From positions 3,782,001-3,846,000 of the forward strand of contig NZ_CP032155.1 of the NCBI RefSeq assembly GCF_008329905.1: a stretch of DNA of 64,000 bases. Direction: 5' to 3'. Shown piece by piece: positions 28,162 to 36,886 of the stretch (positions are counted from its first letter, which is position 1; every line of letters begins with the position of its first letter). The notes below the pieces were generated by a model. The model was given only the letters and a program-made list of their open reading frames with translations. It was not told the origin of the DNA and did not search any database. The stretch is from Mycobacterium sp. ELW1 (GTDB taxonomy: Bacteria > Actinomycetota > Actinomycetes > Mycobacteriales > Mycobacteriaceae). The position numbers and the translations under genes were made by a program.

Positions 28162-28944
28162 ATGCCCGAGACCGAATCCCCCACCACCCCCGGACAGAAC
28201 CGCGGCTTCGGCGTCGACGTCGGTGGCAGCGGGGTCAAGGGTGGGATCGTCGATCTCGACACCGGCAAACTGATCGGCGACCGCTACAAACTGCTGACCC
28301 CGCAGCCCTCCACCCCCGAAGCGGTCGCCGCGACGGTCGCCGAAGTGGTCCGGCACTTCGACTGGACCGGCCCGCTCGGTGTCACCTACCCCGGCGTCGT
28401 CGTCAACGGCGTCGTACAGACCGCGGCCAACGTCGACAAAGGCTGGATCGGCACCAACGCCTCCGAGGTCATCGGCGCGGCCCTGGACGGCCAGCACGTG
28501 GTGGTGCTCAACGACGCCGACGCCGCGGGCATCGCCGAGCAGCACCACGGCGCCGGACGCAACCGGGACGGCGTGATCATCTTGCTGACCTTCGGTACCG
28601 GGATCGGATCCGCGGTGATCCACGACGGTCAGCTGCTGCCCAACACCGAGTTCGGCCATCTCGAGGTCGACGGCAAGGAGGCCGAACATCGGGCGGCGTC
28701 CTCGGTCAAGGAACGCAAGGACTGGAGCTACGAGCGGTGGAGCCAGGAAGTCACGAAAGTGCTGGTCAGCATCGAGAACGCGCTCTGGCCCGACCTGTTC
28801 ATCGCCGGTGGCGGCATCAGCCGCAAAGCCGACAAATGGATCCCGCTGCTGAAGAACCGGACACCGGTGGTCGCCGCGGAGTTGCAGAACGAGGCGGGCA
28901 TCGTCGGGGCCGCGATGGCGGCACAGGCCGACGTCACACGCTGA
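28162..28944 (+). CDS. ppgK: Polyphosphate glucokinase
   Basis: ROK-family kinase phosphorylating glucose with polyphosphate or ATP. 260 aa from ATG 28162, with GGAG 8 nt upstream. The phosphate-1 loop [12 protein letters not shown] (about 16-27), the sugar-site NDADAAG (about 116) and the GTGIGSAV motif (about 143) are intact; the GHLEVDG region occupies the usual zinc-loop position. Precedes sigA by 174 bp, on the same strand. Confidence 0.95.
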   Translation: MPETESPTTPGQNRGFGVDVGGSGVKGGIVDLDTGKLIGDRYKLLTPQPSTPEAVAATVAEVVRHFDWTGPLGVTYPGVVVNGVVQTAANVDKGWIGTNASEVIGAALDGQHVVVLNDADAAGIAEQHHGAGRNRDGVIILLTFGTGIGSAVIHDGQLLPNTEFGHLEVDGKEAEHRAASSVKERKDWSYERWSQEVTKVLVSIENALWPDLFIAGGGISRKADKWIPLLKNRTPVVAAELQNEAGIVGAAMAAQADVTR

Positions 28945-28983
28945 TTTTTCATCGCTCGGCGCGGTAGCGGCCCACACTGTCGT

Positions 28984-28989
28984 TACAAT
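28984..28989 (+). promoter_or_regulatory. -10 element upstream of sigA
   Basis: TACAAT, close to the consensus TATAAT, lies about 130 bp before the sigA start. No good -35 is seen at 17 bp, which is common in mycobacteria. The rest of the 174-bp gap shows no other clear element. Confidence 0.55.
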
Positions 28990-29118
28990 GGTCGATGGCG
29001 GCCGCCTACCGGATAGCGGCGAGAATCCACCACGAGATCCACGCCAATAGTCCTCATAGCCGACGCTTTCGGTGCGCGCCCGCGCCCGCCGAGAGCCAGC
29101 ACGACCGAAAGGGTGTAC

Positions 29119-30612
29119 GTGGCAGCGACGAAGGCAAGCCCGGCAACCGATGAGCCGGTGAAGCGCACCGCCACCAAGACTCCCGCGAAGAAGCCGGCAG
29201 CCAAGGCGGCCAACGGTTCCGCGCCGGTCAAGCGTGCCGCCAAGGCCGCTCCCCGCGCCGCCGGAGCCGAAGCCGGCGATTCCGAGATCACTGACGGAAC
29301 GGCCACGCCGACCAAGGCGCGCGCCACCAAGGCTGCCGCGAAGAAGGCGCCGGCCACCCGCGGCCGGGCCAAGAAGGATGCCGCCCCGACCGACACCGAC
29401 GCCGAGGCCGGCGCCGATGAGGAACTCGACGGCGACCTCGACGTCGATCCCGAAATCGACGTAGCCGAGGACGACATCGAACTCGAGGACCTCGAAGACG
29501 TCGCCGATTCTGATGACGCGGCCGACGAGGAAGGCGCCCCCGCCGCGGGCGCGCCGGCCGCCGAGGGCGAGGCCGGGGACGAAGAAGACATCGCCGAGCC
29601 GTCGGAGAAGGACAAGGCCTCCGGCGACTTCGTGTGGGATGAAGAAGAGTCCGAGGCACTGCGGCAGGCCCGCAAGGACGCCGAGCTCACCGCCTCGGCC
29701 GACTCGGTCCGCGCCTACCTGAAGCAGATCGGCAAGGTCGCGCTGCTCAACGCGGAGGAGGAGGTCGAGCTCGCCAAGCGGATCGAGGCCGGCCTCTACG
29801 CCACCCAGCTGATGGCGGAGAAGACCGACAAGGGCGAGAAGCTGCCCGTGCAGCAGCGCCGCGACATGCAGTGGATCTGCCGCGACGGCGACCGCGCGAA
29901 GAACCACCTGCTCGAGGCCAACCTGCGTCTGGTGGTGTCGCTGGCCAAGCGCTACACCGGTCGCGGTATGGCCTTCCTGGACCTCATCCAGGAAGGCAAC
30001 CTGGGTCTGATCCGCGCGGTGGAGAAGTTCGACTACACCAAGGGCTATAAATTCTCCACCTACGCGACGTGGTGGATCCGCCAGGCGATCACCCGTGCGA
30101 TGGCCGACCAGGCCCGCACCATCCGTATCCCGGTGCACATGGTCGAGGTCATCAACAAGCTCGGCCGCATCCAGCGTGAGCTGCTTCAGGACCTGGGCCG
30201 CGAGCCCACCCCCGAAGAGCTGGCCAAGGAAATGGACATCACGCCGGAGAAGGTGCTGGAGATCCAGCAGTACGCGCGTGAGCCGATCTCGCTGGACCAG
30301 ACCATCGGTGACGAGGGCGACAGCCAGCTCGGCGATTTCATCGAGGACAGCGAAGCTGTGGTGGCCGTCGACGCCGTGTCGTTCACCCTGCTCCAGGATC
30401 AGCTGCAGTCGGTGCTCGAGACGCTGTCCGAGCGTGAAGCCGGCGTGGTGCGGCTGCGGTTCGGCCTTACCGACGGCCAGCCGCGCACCCTCGACGAGAT
30501 CGGCCAGGTGTACGGGGTCACCCGCGAGCGGATCCGGCAGATCGAGTCGAAGACCATGAGTAAGCTGCGGCACCCCAGCCGCTCTCAGGTGCTGCGCGAC
30601 TACCTCGACTGA
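29119..30612 (+). CDS. sigA: Primary sigma factor
   Basis: Housekeeping sigma-70 factor of RNA polymerase. 497 aa from GTG 29119 with GAAAGGG just upstream; an in-frame GTG at 29113 is less well placed. Residues 1-90 are Ala/Lys-rich and about 95-175 are very acidic (region 1.1-like, low complexity). Region 1.2 begins near [11 protein letters not shown], region 2 contains [16 protein letters not shown] (-10 recognition), and region 4.2 ends with [21 protein letters not shown]. The C-terminal 300 residues are nearly those of M. tuberculosis SigA as I remember them. Confidence 0.97.
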   Translation: MAATKASPATDEPVKRTATKTPAKKPAAKAANGSAPVKRAAKAAPRAAGAEAGDSEITDGTATPTKARATKAAAKKAPATRGRAKKDAAPTDTDAEAGADEELDGDLDVDPEIDVAEDDIELEDLEDVADSDDAADEEGAPAAGAPAAEGEAGDEEDIAEPSEKDKASGDFVWDEEESEALRQARKDAELTASADSVRAYLKQIGKVALLNAEEEVELAKRIEAGLYATQLMAEKTDKGEKLPVQQRRDMQWICRDGDRAKNHLLEANLRLVVSLAKRYTGRGMAFLDLIQEGNLGLIRAVEKFDYTKGYKFSTYATWWIRQAITRAMADQARTIRIPVHMVEVINKLGRIQRELLQDLGREPTPEELAKEMDITPEKVLEIQQYAREPISLDQTIGDEGDSQLGDFIEDSEAVVAVDAVSFTLLQDQLQSVLETLSEREAGVVRLRFGLTDGQPRTLDEIGQVYGVTRERIRQIESKTMSKLRHPSRSQVLRDYLD

Positions 30613-30628
30613 GGCCGAGCCAATTCCG

Positions 30629-32107
30629 TTGCGCCGGGGCCGTTTTCATTGGGCAGCCCGCGCTGCCGGGTGCGTACTGCTGACCTTGGCAACCGCGTGT
30701 TCTCACGGTCCCGCGCCGCACGCCACGGTCACCCCGGCAGCGGTTCCCACGTATGTGCCCGCGATGCCGGCCGGGGCGCCGACACCCGATCTTCCCGCGG
30801 TGTCGACGATCATGACCGAGGCCGTCGCCGCCAATCGCCTGCCCGGTGCGGTGGTCGTGGTGGGGCACGCCGGCACGGTCGTGTTCCGCAGGGCCTACGG
30901 GGTGCGCAAGCTGGCCGGCGAGCGGGGCTTGGACGGATCACCTGCGCCCGCCGAACCGATGACCGAGGACACCGTCTTCGACCTCGCGTCACTGACGAAG
31001 CCACTGGCCACCGCGACCGCTGTCATGCAGCTCTACGAGCAGGGCCGGCTGGCATTCGACGACCCGGTGCAGAAGTATCTGCCGGACTTCAACACCGGCA
31101 ACGATCCCAAGCGCGCCGCGGTGACGGTGCGGATGCTGCTCACCCACACCTCAGGTGAAACCGGTGACGTCGAGCTCAGGGACCCGTGGGGATTGGCCTC
31201 CCCCGACCGCGCCGAGGGTTTCCGTCGTGCGCTGACCACGCCGCTGGAATCGCCTCCGGGAGAAGGGTTTCGCTACTCCGACATCAACTTCATCCTGCTC
31301 GGCGCGCTGATCGAGCGAGTCACCGGTGAGCCCGAGGACGACTACGTTCAGCAGCACGTGTTCGCCCCGCTGGGCATGACCGACACCCGCTATCTGCCGC
31401 TGGCGAAAGTCTGCGGCCACCACACGATCACGGGCGCCGCAGTCCGGTGGTCACCCACCGAGTCATCTGAATGTGCTGCAGGCCAATGGACTACGGATCT
31501 GCTCCCCCGCATCGCGCCGACAGCGTGGGATGAGGACAACCCCGGCGAGCCGGACCGCAACCCGGATTTCGGTCACCTGCTGCGCGGCACCGTGCACGAT
31601 ACGACGGCGCGACGAATGGGTGGGGTGGCCGGACATGCCGGGGTGTTCTCCACCGCCGCCGATGTCAGCGTCTTCGCCCAGGCACTGCTCGACCGGCTTG
31701 CCGGCAGGCCCAGCGCCTTTCCGCTGAAGCAGTCGACCCTCGAGTTGATGACCTCCCCCCAGCAGCCGGGCCATACCGCGGCACAGCTCGACGCGGCCAA
31801 CGCTGCGCGGGGCGGGAACCCAGGCGACCTCGCGCGGTATCCGGCGATCCCCGGTGCGAACCTTCGCGGTTTCGGTTGGGACATCGATACCGGCCAGTCC
31901 AGCACTCGCGGCGCGGTGTTCCCCGTCGGCAGCTTCGGCCACACCGGTTTCACCGGCACGTCGCTGTGGCTGGACCCACGGTCCGACACCTACGTGGTGC
32001 TGCTGTCCAACGCGGTGCACACCCGGGGCAGCTCGCCGATCACGTCGCTGCGCTCTGAGGTGGCCAGCGCCGCCGCGCGATCGCTGCGTCTCTACGGCGG
32101 TGGGTGA
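30629..32107 (+). CDS. Secreted serine hydrolase, beta-lactamase class C / S12 family
   Basis: 492 aa; begins with TTG 16 nt after the sigA stop, with no better in-frame start. Basic-hydrophobic leader (about 1-24) ending ATACS, an imperfect lipobox, so likely a lipoprotein. The catalytic S-x-x-K is SLTKP near 117, the tyrosine motif is RYSDIN (about 214), and an HTG triad lies in GHTGFTG (about 437). May cleave a beta-lactam, D-Ala peptide or ester; cannot be told apart from sequence. I do not recall it between sigA and the RidA gene in M. tuberculosis, so it may be an insertion. Confidence 0.85.
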   Translation: MRRGRFHWAARAAGCVLLTLATACSHGPAPHATVTPAAVPTYVPAMPAGAPTPDLPAVSTIMTEAVAANRLPGAVVVVGHAGTVVFRRAYGVRKLAGERGLDGSPAPAEPMTEDTVFDLASLTKPLATATAVMQLYEQGRLAFDDPVQKYLPDFNTGNDPKRAAVTVRMLLTHTSGETGDVELRDPWGLASPDRAEGFRRALTTPLESPPGEGFRYSDINFILLGALIERVTGEPEDDYVQQHVFAPLGMTDTRYLPLAKVCGHHTITGAAVRWSPTESSECAAGQWTTDLLPRIAPTAWDEDNPGEPDRNPDFGHLLRGTVHDTTARRMGGVAGHAGVFSTAADVSVFAQALLDRLAGRPSAFPLKQSTLELMTSPQQPGHTAAQLDAANAARGGNPGDLARYPAIPGANLRGFGWDIDTGQSSTRGAVFPVGSFGHTGFTGTSLWLDPRSDTYVVLLSNAVHTRGSSPITSLRSEVASAAARSLRLYGGG

Positions 32108-32116
32108 CCAAGCTCC

Positions 32117-32122
32117 TATTGT
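32117..32122 (+). promoter_or_regulatory. -10 element of the leaderless RidA gene
   Basis: TATTGT ends 6 nt before ATG 32129. Confidence 0.5.
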
Positions 32123-32128
32123 GAGCCC

Positions 32129-32536
32129 ATGTCAGCACGGCGGGTGAACCTTGGATCAGGCACCGAGTTCGAAGATCTGGTCGGCTACTCGCGGGCGGTT
32201 CGCATCGGCCCGCACGTCGCGGTCTCCGGCACCACCGGCGCCGGCGCCGATATCGTCGAGCAGACCCGAAACGCCTTGCAACGCATAGCAACAGCGCTGG
32301 ACGATCTCGGCGCCTCGCTGTCCGACGTCGTCCGAACCCGGATCTACGTCACCGACATCACGTCCTGGCGCGCGATCGGCGCGGTGCACGCGGAGTTCTT
32401 CGGGGCGATCCGTCCGGCCGCCACCATGGTCGAGGTCGCCGCGCTCATCGAGCCCGGGCTGCTGGTGGAGATCGAGGCCGACGCCTACGTCGAGGACACG
32501 AACGGCGGAAACCGGCCGTCGGGCCCCGGCAGGTAG
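32129..32536 (+). CDS. RidA/YER057c/UK114 family enamine-imine deaminase
   Basis: 135 aa, trimeric fold family that hydrolyses reactive enamines and imines from PLP enzymes. The conserved arginine segment VVRTRIYVTDI (about 67-77) and a C-terminal ALIEPGLLVEIEADAYV strand are seen. Its last 52 bp overlap, in antisense, the 3' end of the DUF952 gene. Confidence 0.9.
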   Translation: MSARRVNLGSGTEFEDLVGYSRAVRIGPHVAVSGTTGAGADIVEQTRNALQRIATALDDLGASLSDVVRTRIYVTDITSWRAIGAVHAEFFGAIRPAATMVEVAALIEPGLLVEIEADAYVEDTNGGNRPSGPGR

Positions 32537-32850
32537 GGCGTGACGTTCATCACGGCCGAAGTGGGCAATCGGCCGTACAGGTGCGGGAACCGCATCGACT
32601 CGGGATCCGTTGGAACACCGTGTTCCCAACGCAGCGGCGCCTGCAACTGCTGAGGGTCGATGTGGAGCAGCACCAAATCGGTTCGGCCGGCATACAAGCG
32701 GTTGGCCGGCAGGTGCACCTGCTCCGGTGTCGACAGGTGGATGAATCCGGCATCGCTGCGCGATGCGGGGCAAAGTTCACCACTGGCCTCAGCGGTTTCC
32801 CAGTCTCGCTGTCCGCACAGGTGGAGTAAGAATTCCGGATTCGGGTACAT
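32485..32850 (-). CDS. DUF952 family protein
   Basis: 121 aa. Matches the small DUF952 fold: LLHLCGQRDWETA at the start, GFIHLSTPEQV in the middle (two conserved His/Ser positions) and WEHGVPTDPESMRFPHLYG-like end (HGVP, FPHLYG). Function unknown; the fold resembles glutathione-S-transferase-linked or tRNA ligase additions but no activity is assigned. ATG 32850 is chosen; in-frame GTGs 12-18 nt upstream are possible. Overlaps the convergent RidA gene by 52 bp. Confidence 0.75.
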   Translation of the reverse strand: MYPNPEFLLHLCGQRDWETAEASGELCPASRSDAGFIHLSTPEQVHLPANRLYAGRTDLVLLHIDPQQLQAPLRWEHGVPTDPESMRFPHLYGRLPTSAVMNVTPYLPGPDGRFPPFVSST

Positions 32851-32914
32851 ACGACCACACTGCACCACCCGCAACACGACAAGGCGTGAGACACGACACA
32901 GCGTTAAACCCCCG

Positions 32915-32941
32915 GGGAACAAGGCCGGAACACAAAACGTC
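32915..32941 (+). promoter_or_regulatory. Candidate SigE/SigH-type promoter for the small zinc protein gene
   Basis: GGGAAC, then 17 bp, then CGTC. It has the same -35 and the same spacing as the sigB promoter (GGGAAC-17-CGTT), with the last -10 base changed. It lies about 70 bp before ATG 33010. Confidence 0.35.
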
Positions 32942-33009
32942 TGAGACAGTAGAGATACGTGACGGTGGCGACCAGTCACCGAAGCGCTGAGCACCTTACG
33001 GAGGAGCCC

Positions 33010-33201
33010 ATGAACGCGACCCTGACCAGTCCTGAATTGACCAAGGCTGATCGCTGCGACCGCTGTGGTGCAGCGGCTCGGGTGCGCGCCAAGCTTCCTT
33101 CCGGTGCCGAACTTCTGTTCTGCCAGCATCACGCCAACGAGCACCAGGCCAAGTTGGTCGAGCTGGCCGCGGTAATCGAAGTCAGCCCGTCGGAGGCGTA
33201 A
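33010..33201 (+). CDS. Small Cys/His protein (DUF7455-like)
   Basis: 63 aa from ATG 33010, with a strong GGAGGAG 3-9 nt upstream. One putative zinc site: CDRCG (about 16-20) and CQHH (about 38-41). The family is found in actinobacteria; no function known. The frame is open from a GTG at 32959, but that lacks a ribosome site. Confidence 0.85.
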   Translation: MNATLTSPELTKADRCDRCGAAARVRAKLPSGAELLFCQHHANEHQAKLVELAAVIEVSPSEA

Positions 33202-33261
33202 CCACTACTCACGGCCGCGTCGCTGGGCAGGATCGCCGTCGTCAGGAATGCTGGACTGGTC

Positions 33262-34260
33262 ATGACTGACCAATCGGCCAAGCCGTCCCGTCACCACGTA
33301 TGGCGGATCTCGAAGCGCACATTGTCCAAGAGCTGGGACGACTCCATTTTCTCGGAGTCGGCCCAGGCCGGTTTCTGGTCGGTGTTGTCGCTGCCGCCGT
33401 TGCTACTGGGCGTGCTGGGCAGCCTGGCCTATATCGCCCCGTTGTTCGGGCCCGACACGTTGCCGACCATCCAGAACCAGCTGATCAACTTTGCCGACAG
33501 CTTCTTCTCCAAGAACGTTGTCAACGAGATCATCGAGCCGACCGTCCGGGACATCGTGGCGGGCGCGCGCGGTGAGGTGGTCTCGGTGGGCTTCGTGATC
33601 AGCCTCTGGGCCGGCTCGTCGGCCATCTCAGCGTTCGTGGACTCGGTGGTGGAAGCCCACGATCAGACGCCGTTGCGCCATCCGGTGCGGCAGCGGTTCT
33701 TCGCGTTGGGCCTCTACGTCGTGATGCTGGTCTTCGTCATCGCCGCGGCGCCCTTCGTCGCGCTCGGTCCCCGCAAGATCTCGTCGTACCTGCCCGACAG
33801 CTGGGACAACATCCTGCAATACGGCTACTACCCCACCCTGGTTTTGGCCCTGGTGCTGGCAGTGACGATCCTCTACCGGGTAGCGCTGCCCAAGCCGCTG
33901 CCGACGCATCGTCTGGTCTGGGGTGCAGTCTTGGCGACGACGGTGTTCGTGGTCGCCACGATGGGACTGCGGTTCTACCTGACCTGGATCACCAGCACCG
34001 GCTACACGTACGGGGCGCTCGCGACGCCGATCGCGTTTCTGCTGTTCGCGTTCTTCCTCGGCTTCGCGATCATGATCGGCGCCGAACTCAATGCCGCCAT
34101 CGAAGAGGAATTTCCCGCCCCCACGCCGCACGCTGAACAGGTGCGAACGTGGTTGAGGCGCAAGGCGAAGTCGATGGGTGACAAAGACACCGCCGCCGAC
34201 GACGAGCCGCAGCCGGCGCCCGGCGAGACGACCGAAGTCGCCCCGGTCAGCCCTTCTTGA
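33262..34260 (+). CDS. YihY/virulence factor BrkB family membrane protein
   Basis: 332 aa with six membrane helices between about 35 and 275 and a charged cytosolic tail. The conserved family features are FWSVLSLPPLLLG near 33, the GSSAISAF motif near 117 and the EELNAAIEEEFP-like GAELNAAIEEE near 272. Older annotation as ribonuclease BN is wrong for this family. Role unknown; a flippase-like function has been proposed for relatives. It overlaps the convergent DUF3039 gene by 14 bp. Confidence 0.9.
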   Translation: MTDQSAKPSRHHVWRISKRTLSKSWDDSIFSESAQAGFWSVLSLPPLLLGVLGSLAYIAPLFGPDTLPTIQNQLINFADSFFSKNVVNEIIEPTVRDIVAGARGEVVSVGFVISLWAGSSAISAFVDSVVEAHDQTPLRHPVRQRFFALGLYVVMLVFVIAAAPFVALGPRKISSYLPDSWDNILQYGYYPTLVLALVLAVTILYRVALPKPLPTHRLVWGAVLATTVFVVATMGLRFYLTWITSTGYTYGALATPIAFLLFAFFLGFAIMIGAELNAAIEEEFPAPTPHAEQVRTWLRRKAKSMGDKDTAADDEPQPAPGETTEVAPVSPS

Positions 34261-34495
34261 GGTTTTCGTAGACCCGCTTGCAGTCCGGGCAGACCGGCGA
34301 ACCCGGCTTGGCCGCGCGGGTCACCGGGAACACCTCGCCGCACAGTGCGACGACGTGGGTGCCCATCACGGCACTCTCGGCGATCTTGTCCTTCTTGACG
34401 TAATGGAAGACCTTGGGGGCGTCGTCGTCGGTTCCGTCGTCGACGCGTTCGTCTGCGTCGGTGCGCTCGATCGTCTGAGTCTGCATAGAAGACAT
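34247..34495 (-). CDS. DUF3039 small zinc-binding protein
   Basis: 82 aa. Acidic N-terminus, then FHYVKKDKI, H and C in GTHVVALCGE and CPDCKRVY (CxxC), suggesting one zinc site. Conserved in actinobacteria beside YihY. ATG 34495 is used; ATG 34486 is also possible. Function unknown. Confidence 0.85.
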   Translation of the reverse strand: MSSMQTQTIERTDADERVDDGTDDDAPKVFHYVKKDKIAESAVMGTHVVALCGEVFPVTRAAKPGSPVCPDCKRVYENLKKG

Positions 34496-34527
34496 TGTGC
34501 CCGGTAAGACAGCCGTAAGAAACCGGC

Positions 34528-34959
34528 ATGCATATCGATCACAAACTGTGGAACAGTAGAGCTATGAAGCGTGAGCTGGGATTCGACGACGAAGGTCGGC
34601 CCGTGCTCATCACCGCCGCGGCGACACCGTACGAAGAGCAGCATCGCCAGCGCGTGCGGAAGTACCTGGCGATCATGTCTTTTCGGATTCCCGCGCTGAT
34701 CCTGGCGGCCGCCGCGTACGGCCTGTGGCACAACGGCCTGATCTCGCTGGCGATCATCGCGGTGTCGTTGCCGCTGCCGTGGATGGCCGTCCTCATCGCC
34801 AATGACCGTCCGCCCCGGCGCGCGGAAGAGCCCCGTCGCTTCAACGACACCCCGCAGCGCACTCCGTTGTTCCCGCGGGCCGAGCATCGCGCGCTCGACG
34901 CCGGGATCTCTGCTGCGCAACCGCATCCGGCCGGTGGTCCCGACCGCGGTTCCCACTGA
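34528..34959 (+). CDS. DUF3099 membrane protein
   Basis: 143 aa with two adjacent membrane helices (about 50-66 and 70-90), a conserved DEGRPVLITAAATPYEEQ segment at the N-terminus, and a Pro/Arg-rich tail. Function unknown; usually located near sigB in mycobacteria. ATG 34528 versus ATG 34564 cannot be decided; neither has a convincing ribosome site. Confidence 0.75.
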   Translation: MHIDHKLWNSRAMKRELGFDDEGRPVLITAAATPYEEQHRQRVRKYLAIMSFRIPALILAAAAYGLWHNGLISLAIIAVSLPLPWMAVLIANDRPPRRAEEPRRFNDTPQRTPLFPRAEHRALDAGISAAQPHPAGGPDRGSH

Positions 34960-35042
34960 CCGCCAACGCGGCCGTTTCTCAGGACATTCTCAGGGCTTCT
35001 CACTATTCCCGCACGTCAGAGGGTGTGAACAGACGCGCTTAC

Positions 35043-35069
35043 GGGAACTCTTTGATCGGATCGCACGTT
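35043..35069 (+). promoter_or_regulatory. SigE/SigH-type promoter of sigB
   Basis: GGGAAC (35043-35048), 17 bp, CGTT (35066-35069), matching the known mycobacterial SigE/SigH consensus. It lies 38 bp before ATG 35107, so SigB synthesis is likely induced by envelope or oxidative stress. Confidence 0.8.
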
Positions 35070-35106
35070 AAACGCTGTGACAGTTGCAGCCGATCAGGAG
35101 GCCACC

Positions 35107-36066
35107 ATGGCAAATGCCACCACCAGCCGGATTGACAGCGATCTGGACGCCCAGAGTCCAGCCGCCGACCTGGTGCGCGTCTATCTGAACGGCATCGGCA
35201 AAACCGCCCTGCTCACCGCAGAGGACGAGGTAGAGCTGGCCAAGCGGATCGAGGCGGGGCTGTTCGCCCAGCACCTGCTGGAGACCAAGAAGCGACTCAG
35301 CGAGAACCGCAAGCGCGATCTCGCCGTCATCGTGCGCGACGGGCAGGCCGCCCGCAGCCACCTGCTGGAGGCCAACCTGCGCCTGGTGGTGTCGCTGGCC
35401 AAGCGCTACACCGGTCGCGGCATGCCGCTGCTGGACCTCATCCAGGAGGGCAACCTGGGTCTGATCCGCGCGATGGAGAAGTTCGACTACACCAAGGGTT
35501 TCAAGTTCTCGACGTATGCCACGTGGTGGATCCGTCAGGCGATCACGCGCGGCATGGCCGACCAGAGCCGCACGATCCGGCTGCCAGTCCACCTCGTGGA
35601 GCAGGTGAACAAGCTCGCCCGGATCAAGCGTGAGATGCACCAGAGCCTGGGCCGGGAGGCCAGCGACGAGGAGCTGGCCGAGGAGTCGGGTATTCCGGTC
35701 GAGAAGATCAACGATCTGCTCGAGCACAGCCGCGACCCGGTGAGCCTCGACATGCCGGTCGGCAGCGACGAGGAGGCCCCGCTCGGTGACTTCATCGAGG
35801 ACTCCGAGGCGATGTCCGCCGAGAACGCGGTGATAGCCGAGTTGCTGCACACCGACATCCGCCACGTGCTGGCCACGCTGGACGAGCGGGAGCAGCAGGT
35901 GATCAGGCTGCGGTTCGGCCTCGACGACGGTCAGCCGCGCACCCTCGATCAGATCGGCAAGCTGTTCGGCCTGTCCCGCGAGCGGGTCCGCCAGATCGAG
36001 CGTGAGGTCATGTCGAAGCTGCGCAACGGCGACCGGGCCGACCGGCTGCGGTCGTACGCCAGCTAA
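35107..36066 (+). CDS. sigB: Principal-like sigma factor
   Basis: 319 aa from ATG 35107, with AGGAGG 5-10 nt upstream (an in-frame GTG at 35077 lies in the promoter). Group 2 sigma factor; lacks the long acidic N-terminus of SigA. Region 1.2 [11 protein letters not shown], region 2 [17 protein letters not shown], region 4.2 [18 protein letters not shown]. Region 2.4 and 4.2 nearly match SigA, so promoters must overlap. A strong hairpin follows the stop. Confidence 0.97.
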   Translation: MANATTSRIDSDLDAQSPAADLVRVYLNGIGKTALLTAEDEVELAKRIEAGLFAQHLLETKKRLSENRKRDLAVIVRDGQAARSHLLEANLRLVVSLAKRYTGRGMPLLDLIQEGNLGLIRAMEKFDYTKGFKFSTYATWWIRQAITRGMADQSRTIRLPVHLVEQVNKLARIKREMHQSLGREASDEELAEESGIPVEKINDLLEHSRDPVSLDMPVGSDEEAPLGDFIEDSEAMSAENAVIAELLHTDIRHVLATLDEREQQVIRLRFGLDDGQPRTLDQIGKLFGLSRERVRQIEREVMSKLRNGDRADRLRSYAS

Positions 36067-36081
36067 GTAAGCAAACCCCTC

Positions 36082-36116
36082 CAGTGTGCCCGTCGGCGAA
36101 GCCGGCGGGCACACTG
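36082..36116 (+). terminator. Hairpin after sigB
   Basis: A long inverted repeat: CAGTGTGCCCG and CGGGCACACTG, with the pairing extended inward by TCGGC/GCCGG around a GAA loop. The stem is about 15-16 bp. No U-tract follows, as often in mycobacteria. Confidence 0.75.
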
Positions 36117-36160
36117 CTGTGGGCGGAGGTGTTGCACGTCCATTTACCCAGCTAGCCAAG

Positions 36161-36166
36161 TAGACT
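36161..36166 (+). promoter_or_regulatory. -10 element of ideR
   Basis: TAGACT lies 24 bp before the ideR ATG at 36191, with AAGGG as a possible ribosome site in between. No convincing -35 or iron box overlaps it. Confidence 0.5.
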
Positions 36167-36190
36167 CGGGGCAGACGAAGGGTGTCCTTA

Positions 36191-36880
36191 ATGAACGATC
36201 TGGTCGATACCACTGAGATGTATCTGCGCACGATCTACGACCTCGAAGAGGAGGGCGTGATCCCCCTGCGCGCACGCATTGCCGAGCGGCTCGAGCAGAG
36301 TGGCCCGACGGTCAGCCAGACCGTGGCCCGCATGGAACGCGACGGACTGCTGCATGTGGCCGGCGATCGGCACCTTGAACTGACCGAAAAGGGGCGCGAA
36401 TTGGCGGTCTCGGTGATGCGCAAGCATCGCCTCGCCGAGCGCCTGCTGGTGGACGTCATCGGGTTGCCGTGGGAAGAGGTGCACGCCGAGGCCTGCCGCT
36501 GGGAACACGTGATGAGCGAGGACGTCGAACGCCGCCTGGTGCAGGTGCTCGATGACCCGACGGTGTCCCCGTTCGGCAACCCGATCCCCGGCCTGTCGCT
36601 GCTCGGCCTGGACATGAGCAAGTTCGAAGACGCCAACCTGGTGCGTCTGACCGAGCTTCCGGCCGGCTCCCCCGTCGCCGTGGTGGTCCGCCAGCTCTCC
36701 GAGCACGTCCAGGGCGACGTCGAGCTGATCGGCCAGCTCAAGGGGGCCGGTGTGGTGCCCAATGCCCGTGTGCAGGTGGAGAATGGCCCGCACGGCGGTG
36801 TGACGATCCTGATCGGCGGCCACGAGAACGTGCACCTGCCCCATGAGATGGCCCACGCGGTCAAGGTGGAGAAGGTCTAG
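36191..36880 (+). CDS. ideR: Iron-dependent transcription regulator
   Basis: DtxR-family Fe(II)-dependent repressor of siderophore genes and activator of storage genes. 229 aa. Winged-helix at the N-terminus (about 1-70), dimerisation and metal domain (about 75-140), SH3-like C-terminal domain (about 150-229). Metal ligands at the known positions: M10 and the HAEACRWEH segment (C102, E105, H106). ATG 36191 replaces an upstream in-frame start at 36182. Confidence 0.97.
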   Translation: MNDLVDTTEMYLRTIYDLEEEGVIPLRARIAERLEQSGPTVSQTVARMERDGLLHVAGDRHLELTEKGRELAVSVMRKHRLAERLLVDVIGLPWEEVHAEACRWEHVMSEDVERRLVQVLDDPTVSPFGNPIPGLSLLGLDMSKFEDANLVRLTELPAGSPVAVVVRQLSEHVQGDVELIGQLKGAGVVPNARVQVENGPHGGVTILIGGHENVHLPHEMAHAVKVEKV

Positions 36881-36886
36881 CCCGCT

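Noticed and set aside
28057..30573. An 838-codon open frame on the minus strand across sigA and ppgK
   Set aside because: It is the antisense of sigA and ppgK, with a high-GC bias that removes stops. It has no start signal and no family features.
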